From Agromyces bauzanensis (GTDB taxonomy: Bacteria > Actinomycetota > Actinomycetes > Actinomycetales > Microbacteriaceae), in assembly GCF_014645655.1 (NCBI RefSeq), contig NZ_BMMD01000001.1, forward strand, positions 90,229 to 154,228: a stretch of DNA of 64,000 nucleotides, read 5' to 3'. Shown here in pieces: positions 7,573 through 14,378 of the stretch. Position 1 is the stretch's first letter. Every line of letters begins with the position of its first letter. Position numbers and translations under genes: made by a program. The notes under the pieces are model-generated. The model was not told where the DNA came from, searched no databases, and saw only the letters and a list, made by a program, of their open reading frames with translations.

Positions 7573-8433
7573 GTGCCTGAGCTGCCCGAGGTGGACGCGC
7601 TCGTGGGGTTTCTCCACGAGCGCGCGGTGGGCCGTGCCGTCGTGGGCGCCTCGGTCGCGGCGATCTCGGCGCTGAAGACATTCGATCCACCCCTGCAGGA
7701 GCTCACCGGGCGCACGATCGACGCGGCATCCCGGCACGGAAAGTTCGTCGACCTCGAGGTCGGCGGGCTGCGCCTCGTGTTCCACCTCGCGCGCGCCGGA
7801 TGGCTGCGATGGTACGACGAGCTGCCGAAGACGGTGATCAAGCCGGGCAAGTCGCCCATCGCCCTGCGCATGCGCCTCGACGACGGCTCGGGGTTCGATC
7901 TCACCGAGGCGGGCACGAAGAAGTCGCTCGCCGTCTACGTCGTGCGCGACCCCGCCGAGGTGCCGGGCATCGCCCGGTTAGGCCCCGACCCCACGGCACC
8001 CGGGTTCACGCTCGACGACTTCGCAGCGATCCTCGCCGGTCGGCGCACGCAGGTCAAGGGCCTCCTGCGCGACCAGTCGATCTTCGCTGGCGTCGGCAAC
8101 GCCTACTCCGACGAGATCCTGCATAACGCCCGGATGTCGCCGTATGCGCTCGCCGCGAAGCTGAAGACCGACGACGTCGAGCGGCTCTACCACGCCCTGC
8201 GCGACACGCTCGCCGACGCGATCGACGCGGCGGCCGGCAAGCGCCCCGACGAGCTCAAGGACTCGAAGCGCACGCGCATGCAGGTGCACGGCCGCACGGG
8301 CGAACCGTGCCCGGTGTGCGGCGACACCGTGCGCGAGGTGATCTTCGCCGACTCGACGTTCCAGTACTGCCCGACCTGCCAGACCGGCGGCAAGCCGCTC
8401 GCCGACCGGGTGCTGTCGCGACTGCTCAAGTAG
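7573..8433 (+). CDS. Fpg/Nei family DNA glycosylase, canonical zinc finger
   Basis: A 286-residue glycosylase with N-terminal MPELPEV (catalytic Pro2/Glu3), a Lys in SRHGKFVDLEV equivalent to the conserved beta-strand Lys, the helix-two-turn-helix block FAGVGNAYSDEILHNARMSP, and a complete Cys4 zinc finger (CPVCGDT ... YCPTCQTGG). Members repair oxidised purines or pyrimidines by glycosylase and lyase action in the cytoplasm. The family has several actinobacterial subgroups and the exact lesion range cannot be read from sequence. The GTG at 7573 follows GACGAT by six bases, consistent with leaderless translation. It is a diverged paralogue of the gene at 5603-6529. Confidence 0.92.
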   Translation: MPELPEVDALVGFLHERAVGRAVVGASVAAISALKTFDPPLQELTGRTIDAASRHGKFVDLEVGGLRLVFHLARAGWLRWYDELPKTVIKPGKSPIALRMRLDDGSGFDLTEAGTKKSLAVYVVRDPAEVPGIARLGPDPTAPGFTLDDFAAILAGRRTQVKGLLRDQSIFAGVGNAYSDEILHNARMSPYALAAKLKTDDVERLYHALRDTLADAIDAAAGKRPDELKDSKRTRMQVHGRTGEPCPVCGDTVREVIFADSTFQYCPTCQTGGKPLADRVLSRLLK

Positions 8434-8704
8434 CGGCGCGGCCCGCTTCGCTCTCGAGGCGGCCGGCGTCGCGCTCGCCGCGGCGCGGTCCATCCGGCCC
8501 GAGACGCCCGTCACGGTCCGCGTGCCCGCGAGCAATCCCGCCTCGGTGCGGGTGCTCGAGCGCGTCGACCTCACGCTCGCCTGGCGGGGCACCTCGAGCG
8601 AGGCGCCCGTCGGTCCCGATGACTCGACCCACCTCGAGCGCCTCTTCTTCGCCGACCGACCACTCGACGCCGAGACCCTCGACGCGGTCATCGCGCTCGG
8701 CTGA
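8434..8704 (+). pseudogene. C-terminal remnant of a GNAT acetyltransferase
   Basis: Directly after the glycosylase stop, one plus-strand frame reads RFALEAAGVALAAARSI, RPETPVTVRVPASNPASV and RVLERVDLTLAWRGTSSE, ending at a TGA at 8702-8704. The NPASVRVLER block is the acetyl-CoA-proximal helix of GNAT enzymes, and the residues around it fit the last third of such a protein. No start codon or N-terminal half precedes it apart from a GTG at 8522, inside the fragment. It is a second, independent GNAT fragment within 1.3 kb. Confidence 0.6.
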
Positions 8705-8725
8705 CGTCCGCGGCAGACTCGAGAC

Positions 8726-9211
8726 ATGGGAATCACCGAGACCGATCTCGTCCACCTCCGCCGCACGGTCGAGCTCGCGCGGGAGGCCGCCGAGTCGGGC
8801 GACAGCCCGTTCGGCTCGGTGCTCGTCGATGCGGCGGGCATCGAGCGTTTCGCCGATCGCAATCGGGAGGCGACCACCGGCGACCCGACGCGGCATCCCG
8901 AGTTCGAGATCGCACGGTGGGCGGTCACTCAGCTGACGCCCGCGCAGCGCGCGGCCGCTACAGTGTACACGTCGGGGGAGCACTGCGCGATGTGCGCCGC
9001 CGCGCACGCCTGGGTCGGACTCGGGCGCATCGTCTACGTCGCGTCGGCCGAGCAGATCGCGTCGTGGCGGGCGGCGGTGGGTGCGGCGTCGTCGCCGGTC
9101 GCGACGCTCCCGATCTCCACGGTGGCGCCCGCCCTGCGTGTCGACGGCCCCGTCGCGGACCTGGTCGAGGAGGTGCGGGTGCTCATCGAGCACCACGCCG
9201 CCTCGGCATGA
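8726..9211 (+). CDS. Nucleoside/cytidine-type deaminase
   Basis: A 161-residue member of the zinc-dependent cytidine deaminase-like superfamily. The first signature is RHPEFEIARWA (His-x-Glu, supplying a zinc ligand and the proton-shuttle Glu) and the second is SGEHCAMCAAAHAW, where the usual PCxxC has become HCAMC but both cysteines remain. SPFGSVLVDAAG at residues 28-39 is the substrate-side strand. The family includes guanine deaminase and tRNA adenosine deaminase, and this form resembles small guanine-deaminase-like proteins. The ATG follows CAGACT by six bases. It is a lone gene between the GNAT remnant and a convergent membrane protein gene. Confidence 0.85.
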   Translation: MGITETDLVHLRRTVELAREAAESGDSPFGSVLVDAAGIERFADRNREATTGDPTRHPEFEIARWAVTQLTPAQRAAATVYTSGEHCAMCAAAHAWVGLGRIVYVASAEQIASWRAAVGAASSPVATLPISTVAPALRVDGPVADLVEEVRVLIEHHAASA

Positions 9212-9258
9212 CGAAGGGTGGCGGAGTGGGTGCTCCGCCGCCCGGTCGTCACGAACCG

Positions 9259-9795
9259 TCAGACGCGTCGGCCGGTATCGGTGTTGCGATTCGGCGTCGT
9301 GTCGGCGCGGCTGTCGCGGTCGCGGTTCGCGGTGTCGGCCGCGTACGCCGCGTCCTGTTCGCGACGGGCCGCCTCGTGCTCGTCGCGCACGGTGCCGCGC
9401 TCCGCGGTCGTCGCGGCGTCGCGTCGATCTGCGTCGACGTCGGGGTCGACCGTATCGGCCTCCTGCAACCGCTCCTCGGCCTCGGCGCGCAGCTTCTCCG
9501 CGTCGGACCGGTGGCTGGTGCTCTCGCGCGCGAACCGCTCCGAGTCGAGCCGGGCCTGCGCGGCGTCTGCCTCGGCCTGCTTCGCCGCCGCGGCCGCCCG
9601 AGCGGCTTCGGCCTCGCGCTCGCGCCGCGCAACATCGGCCTCCTGTGCGCTCTGCCGCAGTTCCGCGGCCTTCCTGCGCTCGGATTCGAGCTGCGCCTCG
9701 CGACGTTGCCGGCTGGTCAGGAGCCAGACGACGACGACGATCGCGATGACGACGATGATGCCGACGATGATCCAGACGATGGTGCTGGTTTCCAC
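9259..9795 (-). CDS. Membrane-anchored coiled-coil protein of unknown function
   Basis: A 178-residue protein with one N-terminal membrane helix (about residues 5-27, VWIIVGIIVVIAIVVVVWLL) and then a charged Arg/Glu/Ala heptad region to about residue 115, followed by a Thr/Arg/Asp-rich tail that is probably disordered. The layout predicts a short cytosolic coiled coil tethered to the membrane. I recognise no named family. The ATG has a GGAGG about 14 bases upstream. It is convergent with the deaminase gene and shares a strand with the downstream anthranilate synthase, but 91 bases separate them. Confidence 0.75.
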   Translation of the reverse strand: METSTIVWIIVGIIVVIAIVVVVWLLTSRQRREAQLESERRKAAELRQSAQEADVARREREAEAARAAAAAKQAEADAAQARLDSERFARESTSHRSDAEKLRAEAEERLQEADTVDPDVDADRRDAATTAERGTVRDEHEAARREQDAAYAADTANRDRDSRADTTPNRNTDTGRRV

Positions 9796-9886
9796 GGAAA
9801 TCCGCCTCCTCGGGTCGGGTCGGCACCAGTGAACTCCGTACGGACGAATTGCCGCAATGCCTTGCCAAACCCCGGCGAGTGCGGGA

Positions 9887-11584
9887 TCATCGGCGCGCGC
9901 TCGCGAGGGTGACGTGCCGGGGAATCACCTCTTCATCAGGCAGAAGTCCGTCGAGCAGGCGCTCGAGCGTGGCCAGGCCGTCGGGCGACGTGACCGATTC
10001 GAGGTGGCCCTGCACGGAGGCCACGCCCGCACCGCGCAGCGCGTGCACGACGCCCGTCGTGGCATCCGACGCCACCTCGAGGTCCCGGGCCGGGGTCGTC
10101 GAGCCATTCGGCGCGACGGCCGAGAACGTGTTGTAGAAGGCGATCGCCGCGGCCCGCCCGAACACCTCCACCTCGAGCTGCAGCCCCTGTCGCGGCACGG
10201 GCAGCGGCGAGAGCGGGAGCCCGGCGAGGTCGGCGAGCACCTGGTGGCTGAGGCAGACCGCGAGCATCGGGCGTCCCGACGCGAGCCGCGCCATGATGAG
10301 CTCGCGTAGCCGCGCGACCCGCGGGTCGGCCCGGTTCCGCGGGTCGCCCGGGCCGGGACCGAAGACCACGAGACCCTCGGATGCCACGAGCGCCGCCTCG
10401 TGCCACGGCACGACCCGCGCGGCCACCCCGAGGTGGCGCAGCTGGTGGGCGAGCATCGTGGTGAAGTCGTCGTTCGCATCGACGACGAGCGCCTCGGCGA
10501 CCTCGCCGGCCGGATCGGAGTGACGCACGAGCGTCGCGCCCACCGGCACCCTCACCCGCCCGCCGGCCCCGAGATACGCCGTGCGGATGAGGATCGGCGC
10601 ATCGAGGTCGTAGCCCCCGCCGCGCGGAGTGAACCGCGCCAGCACCCCCGCGTAGTATCCCCGCGGCGTCGCCTCGTGGCGCGCGATCACGGCGCAGGCG
10701 TTGCCGAGGGGCGACCCGGTCACGGTGGGCGCGAACATCGTGCGACGCAGGACCTCGCGCGGATCGAGCTCGGAACGCCCCTCGAGCAGGTACTCGGTGT
10801 GCGTGAGCCGGGACATCCGCTTCAGGAACGGACCACGGATGCGACCGCCGTCGGGGCAGACGGCGCTCATCATCTTGAGCTCCTCGTCGACGACCATGAC
10901 GAGCTCCTCGCGCTCCTTGACGTCGTGCAGGAAGGACAGGAAACGGTCGTCGTCGGATGCCTCGTCGCCGTGCCGGAACGTGCCGCTGATCGGGTTCATC
11001 GACACCGTCCCGTCGATCGAGGACACATGCCGCTCGGGCGTCGCGCCTACCGCTGCAAGGCCAGGGGTGTGCAGGGCGAAGGTCCAGTAGGCGCCCGACT
11101 CGTGCTCGAGCAGCGCCCGCATCCAGCCGAGCACGGCCGTCGCTGGCGCGGCATCCGTCGTTCCGGTGAACTCGCGCCGGATGACGAAACTGGCGCCCTC
11201 GCCGCGGCCGATCTCCTCGGCGATGACCCGTCGCACGGTCGCCGCGTAGTCGGCGTCGCTCACGTCGACGTCGAGGTCGTCGACGATCACCGGATGCCGC
11301 GGCAGCAGCCCGATCGCCTCGGCGAGCGGCACCGATTCGCGCTCGCGAACGACGAGGCAGCGGATGGGCGCCCCGTCGTCGTGGGCTGCGAAGCCGCGCT
11401 CGCGCACCTGCCGGAACGGCACGAGCGCGAGCACCTCGGCGCCGTCGAGCGGGATGCCGGCGAGCAGGTCGACATCGACGACGTCGCCGACGAGCACGTC
11501 GAGCTTGGATTCGTGCTCGCGGTGGATCACCACGAACGGCGGGGTCTGGCTCGCGGCGTCGAGCGAGGTGAGCAGGCGGGTCAT
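9887..11584 (-). CDS. Anthranilate synthase-type TrpE-TrpG fusion (PhzE-like)
   Basis: A 565-residue fusion. Residues 1 to about 370 are a chorismate-utilising TrpE domain with the PhzE-type signature MFAPTVTGSPLGNACAVI and RGYYAGVLARF. The remainder is a class I glutamine amidotransferase with nucleophile Cys in MLAVCLSHQVLADLAG and the His-x-Glu pair in QGHLESV. The enzyme converts chorismate plus glutamine to anthranilate or to 2-amino-2-deoxyisochorismate. PhzE proper makes the latter, but no phz genes are nearby and the tryptophan leader peptide upstream argues for tryptophan supply. GGAGG lies seven bases before the ATG at 11584. The longer open frame upstream is the attenuator. Confidence 0.85.
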   Translation of the reverse strand: MTRLLTSLDAASQTPPFVVIHREHESKLDVLVGDVVDVDLLAGIPLDGAEVLALVPFRQVRERGFAAHDDGAPIRCLVVRERESVPLAEAIGLLPRHPVIVDDLDVDVSDADYAATVRRVIAEEIGRGEGASFVIRREFTGTTDAAPATAVLGWMRALLEHESGAYWTFALHTPGLAAVGATPERHVSSIDGTVSMNPISGTFRHGDEASDDDRFLSFLHDVKEREELVMVVDEELKMMSAVCPDGGRIRGPFLKRMSRLTHTEYLLEGRSELDPREVLRRTMFAPTVTGSPLGNACAVIARHEATPRGYYAGVLARFTPRGGGYDLDAPILIRTAYLGAGGRVRVPVGATLVRHSDPAGEVAEALVVDANDDFTTMLAHQLRHLGVAARVVPWHEAALVASEGLVVFGPGPGDPRNRADPRVARLRELIMARLASGRPMLAVCLSHQVLADLAGLPLSPLPVPRQGLQLEVEVFGRAAAIAFYNTFSAVAPNGSTTPARDLEVASDATTGVVHALRGAGVASVQGHLESVTSPDGLATLERLLDGLLPDEEVIPRHVTLASARR

Positions 11585-11633
11585 GTGGGCCTCCGGTCGG
11601 GCCCTCGGCCGGAGCATCCCGCTGCAACGCGAA

Positions 11634-11655
11634 ACGACCGCCCTCGGGCGGTCGT
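11634..11655 (-). terminator. Attenuator hairpin in the trp leader
   Basis: Perfect 10-base arms (ACGACCGCCC at 11634-11643 and GGGCGGTCGT at 11646-11655) form a GC-rich hairpin between the leader peptide and the synthase gene. On the minus strand it is followed by a short T run (TTTCG). Its position 25 bases after the leader stop and 50 bases before the gene fits a transcription attenuator. Confidence 0.7.
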
Positions 11656-11679
11656 CGTACGTCGAAACGTGGAGTCCGC

Positions 11680-11718
11680 CTAGGAGGCGGGCCACCAGGT
11701 GCGGGTCGACGCGGTCAT
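11680..11718 (-). CDS. Tryptophan operon leader peptide
   Basis: A 12-codon frame encodes MTASTRTWWPAS then TAG, with two adjacent Trp codons (TGG TGG). Such peptides make ribosome stalling depend on charged tRNA-Trp, and known actinobacterial trpE leaders have the same tandem Trp design. The ATG lies seven bases after TAGAGT on the minus strand, so the transcript probably starts at or near this codon. It lies 96 bases before the synthase ATG with the attenuator hairpin between. Too short for normal gene finding, but context and codons make it convincing. Confidence 0.82.
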   Translation of the reverse strand: MTASTRTWWPAS

Positions 11719-11725
11719 GCGTTGC

Positions 11726-11735
11726 ACTCTAGCAT
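11726..11735. promoter_or_regulatory. Overlapping divergent -10 boxes
   Basis: TAGAGT on the minus strand (plus 11726-11731) faces TAGCAT on the plus strand (11730-11735). The first would serve the trp leader, the second the HemK-like methyltransferase at 11745. The two boxes share bases, so the polymerase could occupy only one at a time. Activity is inferred from the sequence alone. Confidence 0.4.
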
Positions 11736-11744
11736 TGGTCGCAC

Positions 11745-12605
11745 ATGCCTCCCACCGTCCCCTCGACTCCGTCCGATCCCGCGACCTCTGCAACGCCCGC
11801 GACGCCCTCGACGCCCGACGATCGGACCGTCGCCCGGCTGCGCGCCGCCGGCTGCGTCTTCGCCGAGGACGAGGCTGTGCTCCTCGTGGCGGCCGCCATG
11901 GGGCATCCCGATGCTCCGGCCGAGCTCGAGCGGCTCGTCGAGCGGCGCGTGGCGGGCGAGCCGCTCGAGCAGGTGCTCGGCTGGGCGGAGTTCGCGGGCC
12001 TGCGAATTCTGCTCGAGCCGGGCGTGTTCGTGCCGCGCCGCCGCACCGAATTCCTTGCGGCCGAGGCAGGCCGGCTGGCCCGAGCTGCGGCGCGCCCGGA
12101 TCGCGATCCGGTCGTGGTCGACCTCTGCTGCGGCGCCGGCGCGATCGGTGCCGCGGTCGCGCATGCTGCGGTTCCGATGCGGCTCGTGGCCGCCGACCTC
12201 GACCCGGCCGCGGTGCGTGCGGCGCGCCACAACCTCGAGCCGCTCGGGGCCCTGGTGGTCGAGGGCGACCTTTACGACGCCCTCCCCGCTGAGCTCCGCG
12301 GGGAGGTCGACGTGCTCGCAGTGAACGCGCCCTACGTGCCGACCGACGACGTCGGCATGATGCCGCCCGAGGCGCGGGACCACGAGGCGCGCATGGCGCT
12401 CGACGGCGGCGTCGACGGGCTCGACGTGCACCGCCTCGTCGCGGCATCCGCTCGCGACTGGCTCGCTCCGGACGGCCACCTGCTCATCGAGACGAGCCGG
12501 CAGCAGGCCGCGACGACGGCCGCGCTCGTCGCGGCGGGCGGACTCGACGCCCGCATCCTGCACGACGACGAGATCGCGGCGACGGTCGTCGTCGGGCGAC
12601 GCTGA
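11745..12605 (+). CDS. HemK-like protein N5-glutamine methyltransferase
   Basis: A 286-residue protein with a Pro/Thr/Ser-rich start, a helical N-terminal domain (LERLVERRVAGEPLEQVLG, then PGVFVPRRRTEFLA, the HemK substrate-loop signature) and a Rossmann methyltransferase domain with motif I VVDLCCGAGAIGAAVA. Motif IV is NAPYVP, a variant of the NPPY that holds the target amide nitrogen. HemK/PrmC methylates the GGQ glutamine of release factors. This gene belongs to the actinobacterial paralogue group labelled putative glutamine methyltransferase, and its target is not known. It is divergent from the trp leader. Confidence 0.85.
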   Translation: MPPTVPSTPSDPATSATPATPSTPDDRTVARLRAAGCVFAEDEAVLLVAAAMGHPDAPAELERLVERRVAGEPLEQVLGWAEFAGLRILLEPGVFVPRRRTEFLAAEAGRLARAAARPDRDPVVVDLCCGAGAIGAAVAHAAVPMRLVAADLDPAAVRAARHNLEPLGALVVEGDLYDALPAELRGEVDVLAVNAPYVPTDDVGMMPPEARDHEARMALDGGVDGLDVHRLVAASARDWLAPDGHLLIETSRQQAATTAALVAAGGLDARILHDDEIAATVVVGRR

Positions 12606-12627
12606 GCCCCGCCGCGACGCGTCGCGA

Positions 12628-13293
12628 TCAGGTCGGCGAACCGCCGCCGCCCGAGTGCGCTTCGGCCAGGATCGCCTGCACCTCGGTATCCGTCGTCTGC
12701 GAGAAGTCGAGGTAGTGCATGCCGACGGCCATGAACCCGCGGGGCCTCGACAGGCACACGACCTCGTCGACCTCGGGCATCGCGGCGATCTCGGCGATGC
12801 TGTCGGGTGCGCCGACCGGTGTCGCGAGGATCACGGATGCCGCGCCGAGTTCCCGTGCGACCATGCAGGCCACCCGAGCCGTCGCCCCGGTGGCGACGCC
12901 GTCGTCGACGATGACGGCCGTGCGCCCGGTGAGGTCAACGGGCGGTGCGCCGCCGCGGAACCGCGCGACCCGCGCCTCGAGCTCGGCCCGCTCTCGGCGC
13001 TCGACCGCCGCGAGCTCTCCGTCCGAGACACCGCCGGAGCGCAGCACGTCGTCGTTCAGCACCCGGGCACCTCGCTCGCCGATCGCCCCCATGGCGACCT
13101 CGGGCTGACGCGGGAGTCCGAGCTTGCGCACCACGAGCACGTCGAGCGGCGCGCCGAGGGCCCGTGCGAGTTCCGCGGCGACGGGCACGCCGCCGCGGGG
13201 GAGTCCGAGCACGACGGGTCGATCGAGCTCGCGGCCCTCGAACGCCTCCGCGAGGCGCCGACCTGCGTCCCGCCGGTCGTTGAAGTAGTCCAT
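12628..13293 (-). CDS. Phosphoribosyltransferase domain protein
   Basis: A 221-residue type I PRTase-fold protein. VLGLPRGGVPVAAELA and LDVLVVRKLG form the early strands, and AVIVDDGVATGATARVA is the PRPP-binding loop (two acidic residues then GxATGxT). Proteins of this kind are common in bacteria, sometimes fused to dienelactone hydrolase-like domains, and their base substrate is unknown. GGGAGGAC lies six bases before the ATG at 13293. The AhpD-like gene lies upstream on the same strand, 49 bases away. Start and length agree with the family. Confidence 0.87.
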   Translation of the reverse strand: MDYFNDRRDAGRRLAEAFEGRELDRPVVLGLPRGGVPVAAELARALGAPLDVLVVRKLGLPRQPEVAMGAIGERGARVLNDDVLRSGGVSDGELAAVERRERAELEARVARFRGGAPPVDLTGRTAVIVDDGVATGATARVACMVARELGAASVILATPVGAPDSIAEIAAMPEVDEVVCLSRPRGFMAVGMHYLDFSQTTDTEVQAILAEAHSGGGGSPT

Positions 13294-13342
13294 GTCGTCC
13301 TCCCTCGTTCCACGGACGCGGGCCCGACCGCGGCGTCGGCCC

Positions 13343-13912
13343 CTAGAGACCGTCGACGAGCGCGGCCCGGAGCGGTTCGCTGAGCATCGGCGGCAGGTCG
13401 ACCTCGACGCCGAGGGCCAGCAGCGCGCTGCCGTAGTACACGCGGGCCGACGCCGCGATCGTGATGTCCACGATCTCCTGGTCGCTGAAGCCCGCATCCC
13501 GGAGCCGCTGCGCGTCGACGTCCGTCAGCTCAGCGGCATCCCGGCCCACCTGCTCGGCGAACCGCATCATCTCGACCTCGGCGTCGGAGAGCCCGGCGTC
13601 GGTGTAGTCGCGGGCGATGCGTTCGAGCTGTTCCTCGCCGAACACCCTGAGCGCCTTCACGCCGTGCGCGAGCCGGCAGTGCTTCGACCGCGTTCCGCGG
13701 GCTGCGGCCAGCGTGACCAGTTCGTACCGCCGCAGGCCGAGCGGCTTGGCGACCGACCGGATGAGCGCCTCGAACGCCCGGGAAGCGGCCGGGTTCAATG
13801 CCATGGCCTTCGTGTGCGTCGGCACATAGCCGACGACCTCGAGGTCTTCGGCATAGAGGGCCGCGACGTCGCCGACGGCCTCGCTCTCGGGGATGGTTCG
13901 GATGATCGTCAT
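13343..13912 (-). CDS. AhpD-like carboxymuconolactone decarboxylase-family protein
   Basis: A 189-residue all-helical protein of the AhpD/CMD superfamily. The active-site helix reads RGTRSKHCRLAHG. AhpD peroxidases have CxxC followed by His, while here the first Cys is Ser and only the second Cys plus His remain. A two-cysteine disulfide cycle is therefore not possible within one subunit and the protein may be a one-cysteine or non-peroxidase member. MRFAEQVGRDAAELTDVD and DIVDITIAASARVYYGSA match the peroxidase-related group. The ATG at 13912 begins MTIIRTIPESEA. The next 466 bases upstream are non-coding. Confidence 0.82.
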   Translation of the reverse strand: MTIIRTIPESEAVGDVAALYAEDLEVVGYVPTHTKAMALNPAASRAFEALIRSVAKPLGLRRYELVTLAAARGTRSKHCRLAHGVKALRVFGEEQLERIARDYTDAGLSDAEVEMMRFAEQVGRDAAELTDVDAQRLRDAGFSDQEIVDITIAASARVYYGSALLALGVEVDLPPMLSEPLRAALVDGL

Positions 13913-14079
13913 TCGGCAGTGCCTCGGTCTCGTGGTGTCGCGTGCGTTTCATGCTGGCACGTCGCAACGGTCGACGCCAGCACTCGCGGGGGCGCCTTCA
14001 GGCATGCGCTTCGTCCCTTTCTCTAGCGGGCGGCCATCCCATCGTCAACCCCTTTCGCCGCGGAGAACCGGGGACCTAG

Positions 14080-14236
14080 CGTCGTTGCTACGAACGGCGC
14101 AATGCCACGGATCAGGGGAGCACCCGGACGCAGTGGGCCGGACTGGGAAACCGAAGACGCCTGCGCGCCGACTGAGGGGTCGACGCCCAGGGCGGGGGAG
14201 CGGGTCGGATGACTGGGGGTCATCCGACCCGCGTTT
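14080..14236 (+). ncRNA. Candidate structured RNA or leader ending at a terminator
   Basis: The first 120 bases contain several GC-rich complementary segments (for example GGGGAGCACCC and CCGGACTGGG...) and A-rich joints such as GGGAAACCGAAG, then an intrinsic terminator. No plus-strand gene ends upstream within 1.4 kb, so the terminator must belong to an RNA that starts in this gap. It could be a small RNA or a riboswitch-like leader for the VWA gene 140 bases downstream. I compared it from memory with glycine, TPP, cobalamin, SAM, FMN, c-di-AMP, ZTP and 6C motifs and found no match. Confidence 0.35.
14200..14236 (+). terminator. Strong intrinsic terminator
   Basis: Perfect 13-base arms CGGGTCGGATGAC (14200-14212) and GTCATCCGACCCG (14218-14230) enclose a five-base TGGGG loop and are followed by CGTTTT. 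The T tract exists only on the plus strand, so it stops plus-strand transcription. Confidence 0.8.
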
Positions 14237-14378
14237 TCCCATGCCCGGGAGCGATGCGAGCGAAGTTCGCGTTCGTGGGCGGGTCGCTTACACTGAGGAA
14301 ATCCTTCCCCCAGGACCGGGGGAACCCGTCCCGACAGGGAATCGGCGAGGCCACGGCGTCGTCGGGCTTGGAGTGTTC

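Larger units (their letters stand above)
13913..14378. other. Long non-coding stretch between the AhpD-like and VWA genes
   Basis: No reading frame here looks like a protein. It holds the presumed promoter of the AhpD-like gene near its left end, a compact region of short inverted repeats from about 14080, a strong plus-strand terminator at 14200-14236 that no annotated gene needs, and a -10-like TACACT near 14288-14293 that probably serves the VWA gene. Confidence 0.6.

Noticed and set aside
9887-11584. A phenazine gene cluster suggested by the PhzE-like enzyme
   Set aside because: None of the other phz genes is nearby and the Trp leader peptide points to tryptophan supply.
14080-14236. A c-di-AMP, cobalamin, ZTP or 6C RNA identity for the structured stretch
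   Set aside because: The conserved cores of those classes, as I remember them, are not present. It is kept only as an unassigned candidate.
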